DNA from: an uncultured Granulosicoccaceae bacterium
GTDB taxonomy: Bacteria > Pseudomonadota > Gammaproteobacteria > Granulosicoccales > Granulosicoccaceae
Reading direction: 5' to 3'
Length of the DNA stretch: 42,242 nt
Assembly (NCBI GenBank): GCA_938041955.1
Contig: CALISD010000026.1
Span: forward strand, 1-42,242
Shown: one piece after another, positions 34,301 through 42,242 of the stretch
Layout of the letters: every line of letters starts with the position of its first letter
How positions within the stretch are numbered: the first letter of the stretch is position 1
Position numbers and translations under genes: made by a program
Notes under the pieces: model-generated
What the model was told of the DNA's origin: nothing
The model's database searches: none
What the model saw: only the letters and a program-made list of their open reading frames with translations

Positions 34301-35344
34301 ATGGACGCCATTCTTCTGCAAATATTAAATGGGCTCGACAAGGGCAGTGCTTATGCTCTGATCGCACTTGGGCTGACATTGATCTTCGGCACGCTGGGGG
34401 TGGTGAATTTTGCCCACGGTGCTTTATTTATGATTGGTGCTTTTTGCGCTGTCACACTAAATAAGGTGTTCGCTTTGTCGTCGATAACCATCGACCCGAC
34501 AAAAACGGATTTTCTCGGGAAGCCTTTGCAAGTCAAAACGCCTTATTTGGAAAAATGGTTTGGCGACGCTGGTTTGGCAATAATGGATTGGTCTGTACCA
34601 CTTGCCATTATCGTCTCGATACCCATCATGATGCTGATTGGCTACGTCATGGAGCGCGGACTGATCAGGCATTTCTACAAGCGGCCACATGCTGATCAAA
34701 TTCTCGTGACCTTTGGCCTGGCCATTGTTCTGCAGGAAATTATCAAGGCTTTTTACGGCGCTAACCCGATTCAGACCCCGGCACCGAGCACTTTTGTCGG
34801 TACGCTCGATATAGGTGTTTATCTTGGCTTTGCGCAAGATGCGATCACTTATCCTTATTGGCGTCTGGTTTATTTTGCTTTTGCTTGTCTGGTTATTTTT
34901 GCTGTATTTGCCTTCTTACGGTTTACTACTTTCGGCATGGTTGTTCGCGCCGGTATGGCTGATCGTGAAACGGTCGGTCTGTTGGGCATTAACATCAACA
35001 AGAAGTTTACTATTATGTTCGCACTTGCCGCCTGTGTGGCGGGCGTGGCAGGTGTGATGTACACGCCGATCAACTCACCGAACTATCACATGGGTATGGA
35101 CTTTCTCGTGCTGTCTTTCGTTGTGGTAGTGGTTGGTGGCATGGGGTCATTACCCGGCGCGGTTCTGGCTGGATTCCTACTTGGAATTCTTGAAAGCATC
35201 GCTTCAATGAATGTTGTTAAACAATTTTTTGAAACCATCTTTATACCTTCTATAGATCAGATCGTGATCTATTTAGTGGCGGTTATCGTGTTGCTCGTTC
35301 GCCCTCGTGGTCTATTGGGCCATAAAGGAATGATGGAAGACTAA
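34301..35344 (+). CDS. livH: Branched-chain amino acid-type ABC permease (LivH)
   Basis: A 347-residue permease with about eight transmembrane helices. It has the LivH-type N-terminus [32 protein letters not shown], given here in short ([15 protein letters not shown] and VVNFAHG). The EAA-like coupling segment [17 protein letters not shown] lies in the second half. An insert of about 40 residues after helix 2 makes it longer than E. coli LivH (308 aa). It partners LivM two bases downstream. Confidence 0.92.
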   Translation: MDAILLQILNGLDKGSAYALIALGLTLIFGTLGVVNFAHGALFMIGAFCAVTLNKVFALSSITIDPTKTDFLGKPLQVKTPYLEKWFGDAGLAIMDWSVPLAIIVSIPIMMLIGYVMERGLIRHFYKRPHADQILVTFGLAIVLQEIIKAFYGANPIQTPAPSTFVGTLDIGVYLGFAQDAITYPYWRLVYFAFACLVIFAVFAFLRFTTFGMVVRAGMADRETVGLLGININKKFTIMFALAACVAGVAGVMYTPINSPNYHMGMDFLVLSFVVVVVGGMGSLPGAVLAGFLLGILESIASMNVVKQFFETIFIPSIDQIVIYLVAVIVLLVRPRGLLGHKGMMED

Positions 35345-35346
35345 TC

Positions 35347-36486
35347 ATGAATAACTCCAAATACAGCGACTCAGCGCTTCTACTGTTTTTTATCATTATG
35401 GTTGTTGCAGGGCCTTTCCTGCTCGCACCGTTTGGCGGTAGTTATCCGGATTTATTGCAGAAATTTGCGATTTTCGGCATCTTTGCCATTGGATTTAATA
35501 TTCTGTTCGGTTTAACCGGCTACTTATCTTTTGGCCATGCTGTTTTTCTTGGGGTTGGTTCCTACGGGGCGGTATGGATGTTTAAGTTATTAAGTTACAA
35601 CGTGTTGCCCGCCTTGGTGGTAGCTGTGGTAGTAGCTGGTTTCTTTTCCGTTGTTATCGGCTACATCTCGCTGCGACGATCCGGTATTTATTTTTCAATC
35701 CTTACACTCGCCTTCGCACAGATGATGTTTAACGTTGCCTATTCAGTGGCGACGCCAATCACCAATGGTGAAACCGGTTTACAGATTTACAACGATGATC
35801 CGCAATGGTTGCAGGGAGCTGATAGCCCGCTGACAACGAACCTGTTCGGGCTCAAAATGAATGAGGTGTTCTGGCGACCGGAGTTTCTCGGCTTTGAAGC
35901 ACAGTTTAATGTGGGCTATTACTTCTGTGCATTCTTTTTGATTATTGCGTTTTATCTTGCGTTGCGTATTACTCGCTCGCCATTCGGCATGATGTTGCGT
36001 GCAATAAAAACCAATCAGAATCGACTCAACTTTACCGGGGTTTCAACACGCCCCTATATGCTGGCTGCCTTCGTTATCAGCGGCATGTATGCAGGATTGG
36101 CTGGCGGGTTGTGGGCCTGTATGGATCCACTAGCCGGTGCAGAGCGAATGCAGTGGACCGCTTCAGGTGAGGTGGTACTTATGACTATTCTCGGTGGAGC
36201 AGGCACGATGCTGGGGCCTGTGCTTGGTGCCGGTTTTATCAAGTACTTTGAAGCTATCTTTTCCAAGATCAATGATCAGGTGCTGCACAGTTGGTTCGCC
36301 TTTATGCCGGACGGGATGGAAAATGTAATGGTTGCTATCGTGCATCCATTCGTAGGTAAGGGTTGGCATTTAACACTTGGTTTGTTGTTTATGATGATCG
36401 TTATCTTTTTGCCTGGTGGTTTGATAGGTGGTCTAACCAGTCTGGGGCGGGTACTCACCGGCCGCGGTCGTAAGAGCAAGGGGTAA
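35347..36486 (+). CDS. livM: Branched-chain amino acid-type ABC permease (LivM)
   Basis: A 379-residue permease with about nine to ten helices. Family hallmarks are [21 protein letters not shown] in helix 3 (shown in part), the [19 protein letters not shown] segment, and the coupling segment [19 protein letters not shown]. It has a central hydrophilic insertion (about 135-180). The ATG lies 2 bp after the livH stop with a GGAAG ribosome-binding site. The C-terminus ends in a basic tail. Confidence 0.92.
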   Translation: MNNSKYSDSALLLFFIIMVVAGPFLLAPFGGSYPDLLQKFAIFGIFAIGFNILFGLTGYLSFGHAVFLGVGSYGAVWMFKLLSYNVLPALVVAVVVAGFFSVVIGYISLRRSGIYFSILTLAFAQMMFNVAYSVATPITNGETGLQIYNDDPQWLQGADSPLTTNLFGLKMNEVFWRPEFLGFEAQFNVGYYFCAFFLIIAFYLALRITRSPFGMMLRAIKTNQNRLNFTGVSTRPYMLAAFVISGMYAGLAGGLWACMDPLAGAERMQWTASGEVVLMTILGGAGTMLGPVLGAGFIKYFEAIFSKINDQVLHSWFAFMPDGMENVMVAIVHPFVGKGWHLTLGLLFMMIVIFLPGGLIGGLTSLGRVLTGRGRKSKG

Positions 36487-36489
36487 GTC

Positions 36490-37245
36490 ATGCAGATTCT
36501 AGAAGTGAAGGGCGTTAATAAACGCTTTGGTGGTCTGCAGGCGCTGAACGACGTCAACCTTAGCGTGTCTGAGGGGTCGGTCCATGCGATTATCGGCCCC
36601 AATGGTGCCGGCAAGTCGACCTTGCTGAACTGCTTCATTGGACGCCTTAATCCAGACTCCGGTTCCGTCACCTTTGACGGCAAGAGTTTGTTAGGTATGA
36701 AGCCACACGAGATTAACCAGGTCGGTGTATCCAGAGTGTTTCAGACACCTGAAATATTTGTTGATCTAACGGTGCTTGAGAATGTCATGATTCCTGCGCT
36801 GGCTCATCGAGATGGTGCTTTTAAACTCAATCCGTTTAAACGCATGCGCCAGGAAACAGCGATTCGCGCAAAAGCCATTGATGTACTCGAAGACATCGGT
36901 CTTGAAGACAAAATTGATATGACCGCTTCATCGATGTCTCGCGGCGACAAAAGACGCCTCGAGATGGCCATGGGCCTGGTTCAAGATCCAAAACTATTGT
37001 TACTGGATGAGCCCACCGCTGGTATGAGTCGGGCGGACACCAACAACACCATCGACGTGCTCAAGCATATTGGTGATAGTCGTGGTATCACCATGGTTAT
37101 TATTGAGCATGATATGCACGTAGTATTTAGCCTTGCCGATAAAATTAGCGTTTTAGCTCAAGGCACCGTGATCGTAGAAGATGTGCCGGGCAACATCAAA
37201 GGCAATCCGAAAGTTCAGGAAGCCTATTTGGGGACTACGAATTGA
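36490..37245 (+). CDS. livG: ABC transporter ATP-binding protein (LivG)
   Basis: A 251-residue ATPase. Walker A is GPNGAGKST (36-44), Walker B is LLLLDEPTAG, and the H-loop is IIEHDM. The signature motif reads MSRGDKRRLE instead of the LSYGxQR usual in LivG, a mild deviation. The LivG-type FQTPEIFVDLTVLENV Q-loop region is present. It starts 3 bp after livM, and its stop overlaps the livF start. Confidence 0.93.
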   Translation: MQILEVKGVNKRFGGLQALNDVNLSVSEGSVHAIIGPNGAGKSTLLNCFIGRLNPDSGSVTFDGKSLLGMKPHEINQVGVSRVFQTPEIFVDLTVLENVMIPALAHRDGAFKLNPFKRMRQETAIRAKAIDVLEDIGLEDKIDMTASSMSRGDKRRLEMAMGLVQDPKLLLLDEPTAGMSRADTNNTIDVLKHIGDSRGITMVIIEHDMHVVFSLADKISVLAQGTVIVEDVPGNIKGNPKVQEAYLGTTN

Positions 37246-37973
37246 GCACTCACACACAAACAAATGGCAACGCCTTCTTTGCATGTAACGACGTTCACTC
37301 GTACTACGGTGAAAGTTACATTGTTCAGGGCGTCTCCTTTGAAATTAATGAAGGCGAAATTCTGGCCCTTCTGGGTAGAAACGGAGCGGGTAAAACATCG
37401 ACTCTCAGAACCATTGCACGTATGGACGAACCTGAGTTGGAACAAGGTGAGATTTGGCTTGATGGCAAACCCCTGCACACAATGCCCAGTCATGAAGCAG
37501 CGGTAGCCGGGGTAGGTCTTGTGCCCGAAGACCGACGAATCATCCAGGGCTTAACCGTCGAAGAGAACATTAAACTGGCTCAGATTGTCGAGCCGGTCGG
37601 TTGGTCGCTCGAACAAATATATGAGCTGTTCCCGCGTCTTGGCGAACGCCGCAAGCAAGAGGGCGTGACACTTTCCGGGGGTGAGCAACAGATGTTGGCT
37701 ATTGGACGTGCGTTGGCGCGTGACATAAAGCTGCTGCTACTTGATGAGCCGTACGAAGGCTTAGCGCCGGTGATTGTTCAAGAGATTGAAAAAACACTGC
37801 ATTATATTCGCGAGCAGGGCATGACTACCATTATTGTTGAGCAGAATGCAGTGGCAGCGCTTAAACTTGCAGACCGGGCCGTGATACTTGATACCGGTCA
37901 ACTTGTTTATGAGGGGGCTGCGAAAGAAGTTCTTGAGAACGAACAACTACGACACGAATATCTGGCCATATAG
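37242..37973 (+). CDS. livF: ABC transporter ATP-binding protein (LivF)
   Basis: A 243-residue ATPase. Walker A is GRNGAGKTS (45-53), the signature LSGGEQQMLAIGRAL is canonical, and Walker B is LLLLDEPYEGLAP. The switch region reads IIVEQN, as in LivF proteins, rather than the usual EH. The start is TTG at 37242, overlapping the livG stop by 4 bp, so translation is probably coupled. It is the last gene of the transporter operon. Confidence 0.92.
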   Translation: MSTHTQTNGNAFFACNDVHSYYGESYIVQGVSFEINEGEILALLGRNGAGKTSTLRTIARMDEPELEQGEIWLDGKPLHTMPSHEAAVAGVGLVPEDRRIIQGLTVEENIKLAQIVEPVGWSLEQIYELFPRLGERRKQEGVTLSGGEQQMLAIGRALARDIKLLLLDEPYEGLAPVIVQEIEKTLHYIREQGMTTIIVEQNAVAALKLADRAVILDTGQLVYEGAAKEVLENEQLRHEYLAI

Positions 37974-38254
37974 CTATGCACCAGGCTAGGAACCGACGTG
38001 CAATGGATCAATTCCGGCACGTCAGTAGCCCAGCGCGTTAACGAGTTGATCAGATGGAATGCGTAAGGCAACCCGACGCGTAAGCGAGCGTGCTGTCTGT
38101 TCTCGGACTGCGATTGAGCGCGTACTGCAAGTAAGCATCTTTTGAGGAGCCCTGATCAAGTCTTTCCTGTAGAAAATTTAGTAAGCGTTAACGGCATAGA
38201 GATGTGCCATTAGTCGGCAGACTTAGACGTGCTGGACTTGATTCCATGTGGTGA
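37974..38254. other. Convergent intergenic region with hairpin and repeat fragment
   Basis: A perfect 7-bp stem GACGTGC/GCACGTC (37995-38023) follows livF without a T-run. At about 38051-38100, AAGGCAACCCGACGCGTAAG and GCGAGC resemble the left arm of the palindromic repeats at 19-21 kb, so this is probably an isolated degenerate copy in the same orientation. No gene was recognised. Confidence 0.45.
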
Positions 38255-41155
38255 TTATATACAGGCATCTATAATTTCAATGGGGTGCCATACTTTGCCA
38301 GTCACTGCAGATTGGTCTTCAATTTGTTTTCTGCAGCTATAACCGTTACTCACAATACGGGTTTCCGCATCGACACCCTCAATCGCACCCTGCAATTTTC
38401 TGGCGTATAAAGTGTCTCCAATAGCACTGGTTGATTTGCGCAATCCAAAAACACCTGCCATTCCACAACAGCCATCGTCGGGTTCATTCAACTCGTCAAA
38501 GCATTGTTGCATCCATTCACGCTCAGCCTTTTGTGTACTCTTGCCATGGCAATGCAAATGCAGGACGCCGCTGGGAATCGTTTTCGTCGGGGTGATCCCT
38601 TGTTGCGATAGAAACTCTGCAACGGTCATCGCTCGCGAACACAAGTCACTGGCACGAGTATCCTCTGGAAACAGTCGATGCAATTCATCTTTAAAAACAG
38701 AAAGGCATGAAGGCTCAAGCACGACCACAGATGAGTTTTCTGGCAACTGTCCGTGAAAGTTATCGAGAATCGACTGCAGTTGTTGTTTTGCCTCAGTAAG
38801 GAAGCCATGTTCAAACAATGGTCGTCCACAACAGAACTTACTCTTTGCCACGTGAACGGAATATCCACAACGGGTTAACATATTCACTGTGGTTTGCAGA
38901 ATGTCGGGCCTATATGCATCGTTAACGCTGTCAGCCCAAAGCACCACTGCGGGTTTGTCAGGCTCGCCGAATCGCATAAAAGAGCTCTTGTTTGTCGATG
39001 CATTGGCTTGCGCCCAGGTCGAAAATGGTTCTGCTGCTAAATGGGGTAGCTTCTTATCTGCACGCACATCTAAAACTGTTTTCAAAAACTTGCCTGGTAG
39101 CCCAGTTTGAAGTGTGTTGATCAATCGAGGGTAGCGAGTCATCAGCGGCAGCCATTTTCCTGCTTTTCCAAATAGGTGATGATGCAGAGGTCGCCGTTTG
39201 TTCTTATAGTGCTGTGACATAAATTCGGCTTTAAAGGCCGCGATATCAACCTGCGTGGGGCACTCTGTTTTACAGGCTTTGCATGACAAACAGTGCTCCA
39301 GGGATTCTGCGATGTTTGTGTCATCAAAACCATCTGGAACTACTTCGCCACGTAATAGTTCATGTAGTAAATGCGCTCTGCCGCGAGTTGAGAAGCGTTC
39401 CTCACCGGTGGCCTGATAGCTTGGGCACATGGCCCCGGTCGCCGCTCGACACTTGCCCATACCGATGCATCTTTCAGTGGCGCGGCCAAAGTTGCCCAGA
39501 TCTTCACCGAAGTGCAGAACGCTTTCATAGGCAGACGTTGAATAGCTAGGACCAAGGCGCAGATTTTCATCCATACGGTAGGCATCAATCAGCTTGCCCG
39601 GGTTCATTATTTTTTCCGGATCCCAGGCCGCTTTGAATCTGCGGAAGGCGTGCATTAAATTCTCACCGTACATCACAGGTAAAAACTCAGCCTTCGCCTG
39701 ACCATCGCCATGTTCACCGGAAAGTGAGCCGTTGTATTTAACCACCAGTTCTGCGATTTCCTGACTGAATCGACGCCATTTGGCAACGCCGTCAACTGTG
39801 CGTGTATCAAAGGTCATGCGTGCATGGATACAACCATCGCCAAAGTGGCCGTACAGGCTCGTGGTGTAACCATAGCGATCAACCAGTGCAGAAAGCTCTC
39901 GAAGGTAGTCACCGAGCTGTGAAGGGTCGACAGCGGTATCTTCCCAGCCCACAACAGGGTCAGGGTCACCCGGCTTCAATGCCAGAGAAGTTGCCGATGC
40001 CCCCTGTTCGCGGATGCTCCAGATATCGATGACCTCAGTAGCCTCAACGATCTGTTTAAAGGCGACCACCGTGGAATTCTCAGTCATAGCGGCATCGAAA
40101 TCAGCGCATAAGCTCTGCAGAGCGCCTTCTGTGGCTGCTGCCAGTTCAATTAGCAGCCAGGCTTTACCTTCCGGCAGCAGCGCCACTTCTCTCTGACGTA
40201 GATTGCGGTCGTTCAGGCCGCCAATAATATTCCAGTCCAAACCTTCCATCGCGATAGGTGAAAAGGGCATTACAGTTGGTACAATGTCACCAGCCTCAAA
40301 GATATCTTTGAAACCCAAAACGAATAGCCGTTTAAAACGAGGGTTTTCAATCAGAGATACACGGGCCTTTAATATACTTACGCAAGTGCCTTCTGAGCCC
40401 ACCAGCGCACGTGCAACGTTAAAGTTATTTTCCGGTAGCAGTTGATCCAGGTTATAGCCGGATACGCGCCGCTTAATGGTGGGGTAGCGCTGACGTATTT
40501 CATCAGCGTACTCGTCCCGTATTAATTTAAGCTCACGATAAATGCTCGCACGCGTATCGCTGCCGCTGGTAATTTCTTCAAGTTCGGCCTCAGAGGTCGG
40601 GCCAACCCAGAAACTTTCGCCATCGGTTGTTTGTACCTCAAGCTCTACGACATTCTCTACTGTCTTACCTGCGAGCATCGAATGGGGGCCGCAAGAGTTG
40701 TTGCCTATCATGCCACCCAGCGTGCAGCGGCTGTGAGTGGCAGGGTCAGGACCAAAAGTAAGACCATGTACCTCTGCCCGAGCTTTTAAAGCATCACAGA
40801 CAATACCGGGTTGTACCAGCGCTGTTCGATTTTCAACATTGATCGACAACACCTGATTCATAAACCGCGAGCAATCCAGGATGACCGCTTCATTGACCGT
40901 CTGACCATTCTGCGAGGTGCCGGCACCTCGCATCAATACCGGCAAACTGTGTTTTTTGCAAAGGCCAACAGTGAGCTTTATATCGTCTTCGCTTTTCGGA
41001 AAAACAACACCTAACGGAATCTGGCGATAGTTCGACGCATCACTGGTAAACATGGCTACACCGGCAGCAGTAAAATCTGCTGTGCCTTGTAGCTGTGGTG
41101 TTAGCTCAGCGTGGAAATCACTTAACCGGGAATGGAAGATCGCATGTGCGGTCAT
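38255..41155 (-). CDS. FAD-linked and Fe-S 2-hydroxyacid dehydrogenase (fused GlcD-GlcF type)
   Basis: A 966-residue fusion. The N-terminal half is a VAO/PCMH-type FAD domain (GVVFPKSEDDIKLTV, RGAGTSQNGQ, and TLGGMIGNNSCGPHSM). It continues into the FAD-oxidase C domain (SLYGHFGDGCIHARM, SGEHGDGQAK, MNPGKLID). The C-terminal half is a GlcF-like iron-sulfur module with CIGMGKCRAATGAMC and CLSCKACKTECP clusters. Two CCG segments follow (FCCGRPLFEHG, DDGCCGMAGVFG). Such fusions oxidise D-lactate or D-2-hydroxyglutarate and feed electrons to the respiratory chain; the substrate cannot be fixed from sequence. I chose the ATG at 41155; the frame extends to 41260, but the added 35 residues are unlike the family. 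Confidence 0.85.
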   Translation of the reverse strand: MTAHAIFHSRLSDFHAELTPQLQGTADFTAAGVAMFTSDASNYRQIPLGVVFPKSEDDIKLTVGLCKKHSLPVLMRGAGTSQNGQTVNEAVILDCSRFMNQVLSINVENRTALVQPGIVCDALKARAEVHGLTFGPDPATHSRCTLGGMIGNNSCGPHSMLAGKTVENVVELEVQTTDGESFWVGPTSEAELEEITSGSDTRASIYRELKLIRDEYADEIRQRYPTIKRRVSGYNLDQLLPENNFNVARALVGSEGTCVSILKARVSLIENPRFKRLFVLGFKDIFEAGDIVPTVMPFSPIAMEGLDWNIIGGLNDRNLRQREVALLPEGKAWLLIELAAATEGALQSLCADFDAAMTENSTVVAFKQIVEATEVIDIWSIREQGASATSLALKPGDPDPVVGWEDTAVDPSQLGDYLRELSALVDRYGYTTSLYGHFGDGCIHARMTFDTRTVDGVAKWRRFSQEIAELVVKYNGSLSGEHGDGQAKAEFLPVMYGENLMHAFRRFKAAWDPEKIMNPGKLIDAYRMDENLRLGPSYSTSAYESVLHFGEDLGNFGRATERCIGMGKCRAATGAMCPSYQATGEERFSTRGRAHLLHELLRGEVVPDGFDDTNIAESLEHCLSCKACKTECPTQVDIAAFKAEFMSQHYKNKRRPLHHHLFGKAGKWLPLMTRYPRLINTLQTGLPGKFLKTVLDVRADKKLPHLAAEPFSTWAQANASTNKSSFMRFGEPDKPAVVLWADSVNDAYRPDILQTTVNMLTRCGYSVHVAKSKFCCGRPLFEHGFLTEAKQQLQSILDNFHGQLPENSSVVVLEPSCLSVFKDELHRLFPEDTRASDLCSRAMTVAEFLSQQGITPTKTIPSGVLHLHCHGKSTQKAEREWMQQCFDELNEPDDGCCGMAGVFGLRKSTSAIGDTLYARKLQGAIEGVDAETRIVSNGYSCRKQIEDQSAVTGKVWHPIEIIDACI

Positions 41156-41317
41156 TGCAGAAGGTGTTCCAAATAAAAGTACCTGTAGCCTCGCACTAAT
41201 GAAGCCACAGGGCAATATCCTGATTAATACCACTGAATGGCAGTCGGGTAACTGAAACATCTCCCGGTTGAAGTAATATCATCAATTTACATTGACTTAG
41301 CCACTAGAGCGCATGCT

Positions 41318-41842
41318 GTGACAATCTATTCAATTGGTGAAAAAACTCCCGCTATCGCAGACGATGCCTGGGTGGCACCCGATACTTCCATCATCGGAGA
41401 TGTCGAGTTGCAATCGAAAAGTAGCGTTTGGTTTGGCGCGATAATCCGTGCTGAGAACGATCGGGTAGTGATCGGTGAGGGAACTAACATACAAGATGGT
41501 TGTGTCATCCACATAGATCCGGGTTACCCGCTTACCCTGCATCGCAACGTCACTGTCGGCCACAAAGTCATGCTGCATGGGTGCACGGTGAAGGAACAAT
41601 CATTGATTGGCATTGGCAGTATTTTGCTTAACGGCTGCGTTATCGGTAAAAACTCTCTTGTGGGCGCGAATACACTGATACCGGAAGGCAAGGAATATCC
41701 TGACGGCGTACTCATATTAGGGTCGCCCGGCAAAGTGGTTCGCGAACTGACAGAAGACGAACAACAGGGTCTGTTACGATCTGCAAAGCACTACGTAAGC
41801 AACGCGGAGTACTTTCGAACCCAACTTAAAGTTGTTCCGTAA
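41318..41842 (+). CDS. Gamma-carbonic anhydrase family protein (YrdA-like)
   Basis: A 174-residue left-handed beta-helix protein built from hexapeptide repeats (for example IIGDVELQSKSSVWFGAIIR, shown as one strand). The metal-ligand histidines are placed as in gamma-carbonic anhydrases: HIDPG, then VGHKVMLHGC. Many YrdA-type members have not been shown to have carbonic anhydrase activity, so the enzymatic role is uncertain. The start is GTG at 41318. It precedes the ureohydrolase gene by 56 bp in the same direction. Confidence 0.85.
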   Translation: MTIYSIGEKTPAIADDAWVAPDTSIIGDVELQSKSSVWFGAIIRAENDRVVIGEGTNIQDGCVIHIDPGYPLTLHRNVTVGHKVMLHGCTVKEQSLIGIGSILLNGCVIGKNSLVGANTLIPEGKEYPDGVLILGSPGKVVRELTEDEQQGLLRSAKHYVSNAEYFRTQLKVVP

Positions 41843-41898
41843 CGTATTACCTAACACTCAAACTCTTATCAGCATGCTAAAAATATAGGGTCCCAACT

Positions 41899-42242
41899 AT
41901 GTCGCAATCGTTTAATCAACCACTTGGCGGCAATGATATGCCACGCTTCGCAGGTCCCGGTACTTTTATGCGCCTGCCGACGGCGGAGACTGCAGAAAGC
42001 CTGGATGCAGCCATTATTGGAATACCGATGGATATTGGCACCAGTTGGCGTTCAGGCACCCGCTTCGGGCCCAAGCAGGTACGTGCCGAAAGCAACATGC
42101 TGCGCCCCTACAACATGTGGACACGTGCAGCACCTTTTGAGCACATGCAAGTTGCAGATATTGGTGATGTGCCTATCGATACTTTCAACCTGCTAAATTC
42201 GGTAGAGCGGATCACATCGTTTTATGACGAAGTGCTCCAGCA
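41899..42242 (+). CDS. speB: Agmatinase/guanidinobutyrase family ureohydrolase (partial)
   Basis: The first 114 codons of a ureohydrolase; the gene runs off the right edge. The N-terminus reads MSQSFNQPLGGNDMPRFAGP, followed by MRLPTAE, AIIGIPMDIGTSWRSGTRFG, KQVRAES, LRPYNMW and VADIGDVPIDTFNL. This is the agmatinase/guanidinobutyrase pattern. The QPLGG.DMPRF start is particularly like guanidinobutyrases (GbuA), so 4-guanidinobutyrate is as likely a substrate as agmatine. The manganese-binding histidine and aspartate motifs lie beyond the window. The start ATG at 41899 follows an AGGG at 41887-41890. Confidence 0.85.
   Translation, partial: MSQSFNQPLGGNDMPRFAGPGTFMRLPTAETAESLDAAIIGIPMDIGTSWRSGTRFGPKQVRAESNMLRPYNMWTRAAPFEHMQVADIGDVPIDTFNLLNSVERITSFYDEVLQ

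Noticed and set aside
36276..36683. 135-codon ORF antisense to the livM/livG junction
   Set aside because: It lies opposite two clear genes and is explained by their codon pattern.

Overview
The window looks like chromosome of a free-living, probably marine, heterotrophic gammaproteobacterium of roughly 50% GC. That is an inference. It rests on the gene content: the DavBA lysine route, a leucine leader peptide before leuA, heterotetrameric sarcosine oxidase, a DsrC-DsrM-DsrK trio, and a secreted GH12 glucanase with CBM10-like repeats. I saw no rRNA, tRNA, CRISPR array, phage module or intact insertion sequence. The window ends inside an agmatinase-family gene.

Left part (1-9.8 kb). davA-davB (minus strand) encode lysine 2-monooxygenase and 5-aminovaleramidase. 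A PrcB-domain lipoprotein follows. Next comes leuA (minus), preceded by a 16-codon leader peptide with five consecutive leucine codons, a textbook attenuation arrangement. Then come a choline-dehydrogenase-like GMC oxidoreductase, a VUT/queuosine-precursor-type transporter, a membrane-anchored low-complexity protein, and an S24/LexA-type domain protein whose catalytic lysine position is arginine.

Middle part (9.9-24.5 kb). dsrC, dsrM and dsrK lie in the order seen inside dsr operons, but no dsrAB is visible. A SABATH-type carboxyl methyltransferase faces a second methyltransferase, and a Bcr/CflA MFS pump follows. An accessory-looking zone runs from 16.2 to 21.7 kb. A secreted GH12 enzyme and an alpha/beta hydrolase-OsmC fusion sit among tandem arrays of a ~185-bp palindromic repeat. 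The left array is in one orientation and the two right arrays in the other. A sulfur-handling group follows: DUF899 protein, persulfide dioxygenase and, divergently, a periplasmic rhodanese.

Right part (25-42 kb). An M20 amidohydrolase is followed by soxB-soxD-soxA-soxG (sarcosine oxidase) and a SPOR-like membrane protein. A complete branched-chain-amino-acid-type ABC transporter follows (Tat-exported binding protein, two permeases, two ATPases), with a strong terminator between the binding protein and the permeases. Then come a large FAD/Fe-S 2-hydroxyacid dehydrogenase (minus), a gamma-carbonic-anhydrase-like protein, and the start of the ureohydrolase gene.

Functional themes are catabolism of nitrogenous osmolytes and amino acids (choline/betaine/sarcosine, lysine, agmatine or guanidinobutyrate) and thiol/persulfide redox chemistry. 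The least explained parts are the repeat arrays and the stand-alone DsrC-DsrMK module.
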